Source of the DNA: Micromonospora sp. RP3T
GTDB lineage: Bacteria; Actinomycetota; Actinomycetes; Mycobacteriales; Micromonosporaceae
Assembly (NCBI RefSeq): GCF_003027925.1
Contig: NZ_PYPS01000017.1
Coordinates: 62,001-126,000 of the forward strand
Length of the DNA stretch: 64,000 nt
Reading direction: 5' to 3'
Shown here: positions 61,962-64,000 of the stretch, one piece after another
Position numbering within the stretch: position 1 is the stretch's first letter
How the letters are laid out: the number at the start of each line of letters is the position of its first letter
Translations under genes and position numbers: made by a program
Notes under the pieces: model-generated
What the model was told of the DNA's origin: nothing
Seen by the model: the letters and a program-made list of their open reading frames with translations, nothing else
Databases searched by the model: none

Positions 61962-62034
61962 GGCTCACCCCCGGCCGCGTCGTGTCGGACTGGTGCCGTC
62001 GGGGGCCGCCACGGGGACGGCCACCGACGTGGGA

Positions 62035-62841
62035 TCAGCGGCCGGACTCGAGCGAGCCGGCGCCGCGGCCCCCGCCGAAGGAGCCGGCGAGGCCGGCGGT
62101 GGCGAGGCCGTTGCTGCCGCCGACGGCACGGGTGCCCTCGCGGTTCATCTCGACCTCGATGCCCTGGCCACGACCGTCGAGGTCCCGCAGCTGGCTCTCC
62201 AGGTACGCCTTGAGGCGCGTGCGGTACTCACGCTCGAACTGCTTGAGCTCCTCGATGTGCTTCGACAGCGCGGTGCGCTTGGCGTCCAGGCCGCCCATGG
62301 CCTCCTGGTGCCGCTGGCGGGCGTCCCGCTCCAGGGCGTCGGCCTTGGCCCGCGCCTCGCGGGTGACCTCCTCGGCCTTCGACCGGGCCTCGGAGAGCAG
62401 GCTGTCGGCCTCGCGCCGGGCGTCGGAGACGTGGTCGTCGGCGGTGCGCTGGGCCATCATCAGCACCCGCAGCGCCTGCTGCTCGCCGTCCCCGGTCACG
62501 CCCACCGGGCTGCCCTGGGTGCGGACCTGCTCCAGCTCGGCCTGCATCGCGCGGGCCGCCTGCTCGGCGGCCGCCTTGTCGCGCTGCACGCGGTCGAGCT
62601 GGGCCTTGACGTCGTTGAGCTCCGCCGCGAGCCGGGCGTCGCCGCCGGGGCCGGCGGGTGCGCCACCCCGACCGCCGCGCTCCACCTGGGCGCGCAGCTC
62701 GTTGTTCTCCTCGATCAGACGGGCCAGCTCACGCTCGACCTCGTCCAGGAAGGCGTCGACCTCCTCCTCGTCGTACCCCCGCTTGCCGATCGGCGGCTTT
62801 TTGAAGGCGACGTTGTGGACGTCGGCCGGGGTCAGCGGCAT
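62035..62841 (-). CDS. DivIVA/Wag31 polar growth protein
   Basis: A 268-residue DivIVA homologue. The membrane-binding N terminus is [20 protein letters not shown] followed by [20 protein letters not shown], with the Phe and Lys/Arg tip residues used for curved-membrane binding. Two coiled-coil regions follow, the second starting near [20 protein letters not shown], separated by a Gly-rich linker. It marks growing poles and organises wall synthesis. ATG 62841 has GAGGAG five bases upstream. It lies next to yggT and sepF, the usual order. Confidence 0.95.
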   Translation of the reverse strand: MPLTPADVHNVAFKKPPIGKRGYDEEEVDAFLDEVERELARLIEENNELRAQVERGGRGGAPAGPGGDARLAAELNDVKAQLDRVQRDKAAAEQAARAMQAELEQVRTQGSPVGVTGDGEQQALRVLMMAQRTADDHVSDARREADSLLSEARSKAEEVTREARAKADALERDARQRHQEAMGGLDAKRTALSKHIEELKQFEREYRTRLKAYLESQLRDLDGRGQGIEVEMNREGTRAVGGSNGLATAGLAGSFGGGRGAGSLESGR

Positions 62842-62882
62842 CGAAACTCCTCGGGTCAGTTGCGGCCGCGAAAGCGCTCTGG

Positions 62883-63188
62883 TCAGGCGAACGCCACGAT
62901 CAGGCGCTGTAACACGAACTCCATCAGCACGAACAGGATAACCAGGAGCACAAGGGAGGCCAGGTCGATGCTCACGGTACCAATTCGCAGTGGTGGGATC
63001 ACACGCCTCAACGCTCGCAGGGGCGGATCAGTGACGCTCCACACGACTTCCAGTCCCGCCGATGCCCCCCGCCCGGGTTGCCAGCGACGACCGTAGGCGA
63101 GCACGGCCCCGAGGACAAATCGAGCCAACAGGACAAGCAGGAAGAAATACAGCAGCAGGTAGAGCACCTGGAACAGGATCGACAACAC
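62883..63188 (-). CDS. YggT-family membrane protein
   Basis: A 101-residue protein with two hydrophobic segments: the N-terminal [20 protein letters not shown] and the C-terminal [20 protein letters not shown], around the conserved [20 protein letters not shown]. The VTDPPLR...P motif is the family signature. GTG 63188 is the start. YggT genes sit between sepF and divIVA in actinobacteria; they may help osmotic adaptation or the divisome. Confidence 0.93.
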   Translation of the reverse strand: MLSILFQVLYLLLYFFLLVLLARFVLGAVLAYGRRWQPGRGASAGLEVVWSVTDPPLRALRRVIPPLRIGTVSIDLASLVLLVILFVLMEFVLQRLIVAFA

Positions 63189-63216
63189 AGCAGGCGACGT
63201 CCCTCGGTCGTGCGGG

Positions 63217-63933
63217 CTAGCTCAGGCTGAAAAAGCCGCCCTCAGCGATCTTGGCCTTGTCCTCCGCGGTGACCTGGACATTGGCCGGTGAGAGCAGGAA
63301 CACCCGGTTGGTCACGCGCTCGATCGTACCGCGCAGGCCGAACGCGAGCCCGGCGGCGAAGTCGACCAGTCGACGGGCGTCCGCCTCGTCCATCTCGGTG
63401 AGGTTGATGATCACGGGGACGCCGTCCCGGAAGTGCTCGCCGATGGTCCGCGCCTCGCGGTAGGTCGTCGGGTGCAGCGTGGTGATCTGGTAGCGCTGCT
63501 CGTCCTCCGGGACCACCGTCCGCTCGCGCGGCGGGGCCTGCGGCGCCAGGGCCAGATTGTCCCGGGTGTGGTACGACAACGCGCCGGATCCCTCGCCGGC
63601 GGAGGACCGAGTGATGGACCGGACACTGGCCCGCTCGGAACGCTCAGCCCGCTCGGACCGCTCCGGACGCTCGCCCTCGGAGCGGTCGGTGTCGACCCCG
63701 CGGCTGGTGGCGCGCTCGGTCAGCCGGCCCCGGTCACCGGCCCGGGTCCGAGGTGCCGGCGGCTCCTCCGACTCCTCGTCGTCCTCGTCGGCGAACTCCT
63801 CGGCGTACCGGCTCGACCGGTAGCGCGACGAGTCACGGTAGCCACCCTTGTCGTAGCCACCGTCCTCGTACGCCCGCTCGTCGTCCTCCTCGACGAGACC
63901 GAGCCAGACCCCCGCCTTGCGCAGTGCACCCAT
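63217..63933 (-). CDS. sepF: Cell division protein SepF
   Basis: A 238-residue protein that ties FtsZ to the membrane. The amphipathic N terminus is [20 protein letters not shown]. An acidic, Arg/Ser-rich linker follows (with [19 protein letters not shown]). The C-terminal SepF domain (about 155-235) contains [40 protein letters not shown] and [23 protein letters not shown] 63933 is chosen because it starts the conserved amphipathic helix; GGAAGG lies 10 bases upstream. Genes for FtsZ and YggS are expected beyond the right edge. Confidence 0.95.
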   Translation of the reverse strand: MGALRKAGVWLGLVEEDDERAYEDGGYDKGGYRDSSRYRSSRYAEEFADEDDEESEEPPAPRTRAGDRGRLTERATSRGVDTDRSEGERPERSERAERSERASVRSITRSSAGEGSGALSYHTRDNLALAPQAPPRERTVVPEDEQRYQITTLHPTTYREARTIGEHFRDGVPVIINLTEMDEADARRLVDFAAGLAFGLRGTIERVTNRVFLLSPANVQVTAEDKAKIAEGGFFSLS

Positions 63934-64000
63934 CCCCGCGCCCTTCCGTCCGCCATGCGGCACGCGCCCCCGTGCCGTGTCGCTTGATCACGAGTGGACG

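Noticed and set aside
1..64000. rRNA, tRNA or CRISPR loci
   Set aside because: None was recognised by eye on either strand; a tRNA scan would be needed to exclude a tRNA with certainty.

Overview
The window is very GC-rich, uses many GTG and some TTG starts, and chains genes through 4-base stop/start overlaps. Its gene content (actinobacterial his and trp clusters with a PriA-type HisA, gltBD next to lgt, a sepF-yggT-divIVA wall/division block, Wag31-type DivIVA, a lone terpene synthase) points to a filamentous actinomycete. The closest fit by recall is Micromonospora or another Micromonosporaceae; no search was run.

Layout. 1-2.1 kb: start of an FtsK-like gene (runs off the left edge) and a Tat-exported PhoX-type protein. 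2.1-6.3 kb: an accessory patch with a DUF559 nuclease-like gene, an antitoxin-like gene without a toxin, a mini GntR regulator, three translationally coupled small genes of the kind seen on actinomycete integrative elements, an IS5-family transposase remnant, a scrap of a type I restriction methylase, and three 48-bp palindromic repeats. 6.3-14.6 kb: a membrane receptor-like protein with an outside ligand-binding domain, a TetR/MFS pair, a secreted SGNH hydrolase and a secreted M1 peptidase, punctuated by three copies of a 56-bp GGGGCCCC repeat. 14.6-27.5 kb: gltB-gltD, a GNAT protein, an FAD monooxygenase, lgt and trpC-trpB-trpA. 27.8-32.6 kb: a trp-linked membrane protein, a nucleotidyltransferase-HisI fusion, and a MerR/ABC/TetR export cassette. 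32.7-44.4 kb: a heterodimeric ABC exporter, a terpene synthase, an acyl-CoA synthetase, LtrA, and a divergent MocR-YczE pair. 44.4-52.6 kb: hisF, the ohrR-ohr peroxide operon, and hisD-C-B-H-priA with small membrane genes and ridA embedded. 52.7-64 kb: Lon-N protein, DUF2567 protein, MinD-like ATPase, rluD-lspA, a DksA-type protein, an antiporter, and divIVA-yggT-sepF.

How it works together. Amino-acid supply dominates: glutamate synthase, tryptophan and histidine synthesis share nitrogen and PRPP-derived precursors, and PriA probably serves both the his and trp pathways because no trpF is seen. trpE is not seen beside hisI, where I would expect it. Lgt and LspA are the two lipoprotein-maturation enzymes. 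SepF, YggT and DivIVA belong to the division and polar-growth machinery, with ftsZ expected just past the right edge.

The most striking non-gene signals are two families of fixed-length palindromic intergenic repeats (three 48-bp and three 56-bp copies); an 18-bp perfect inverted repeat between trpA and lgt; and seven genes whose start codon lies 6-7 bases after a TA(G/C)NNT -10-like box without a convincing Shine-Dalgarno site, which suggests leaderless transcripts. No rRNA, tRNA or CRISPR array was seen. Protein-family calls come from recognising motifs and typical sequences, not from searches.
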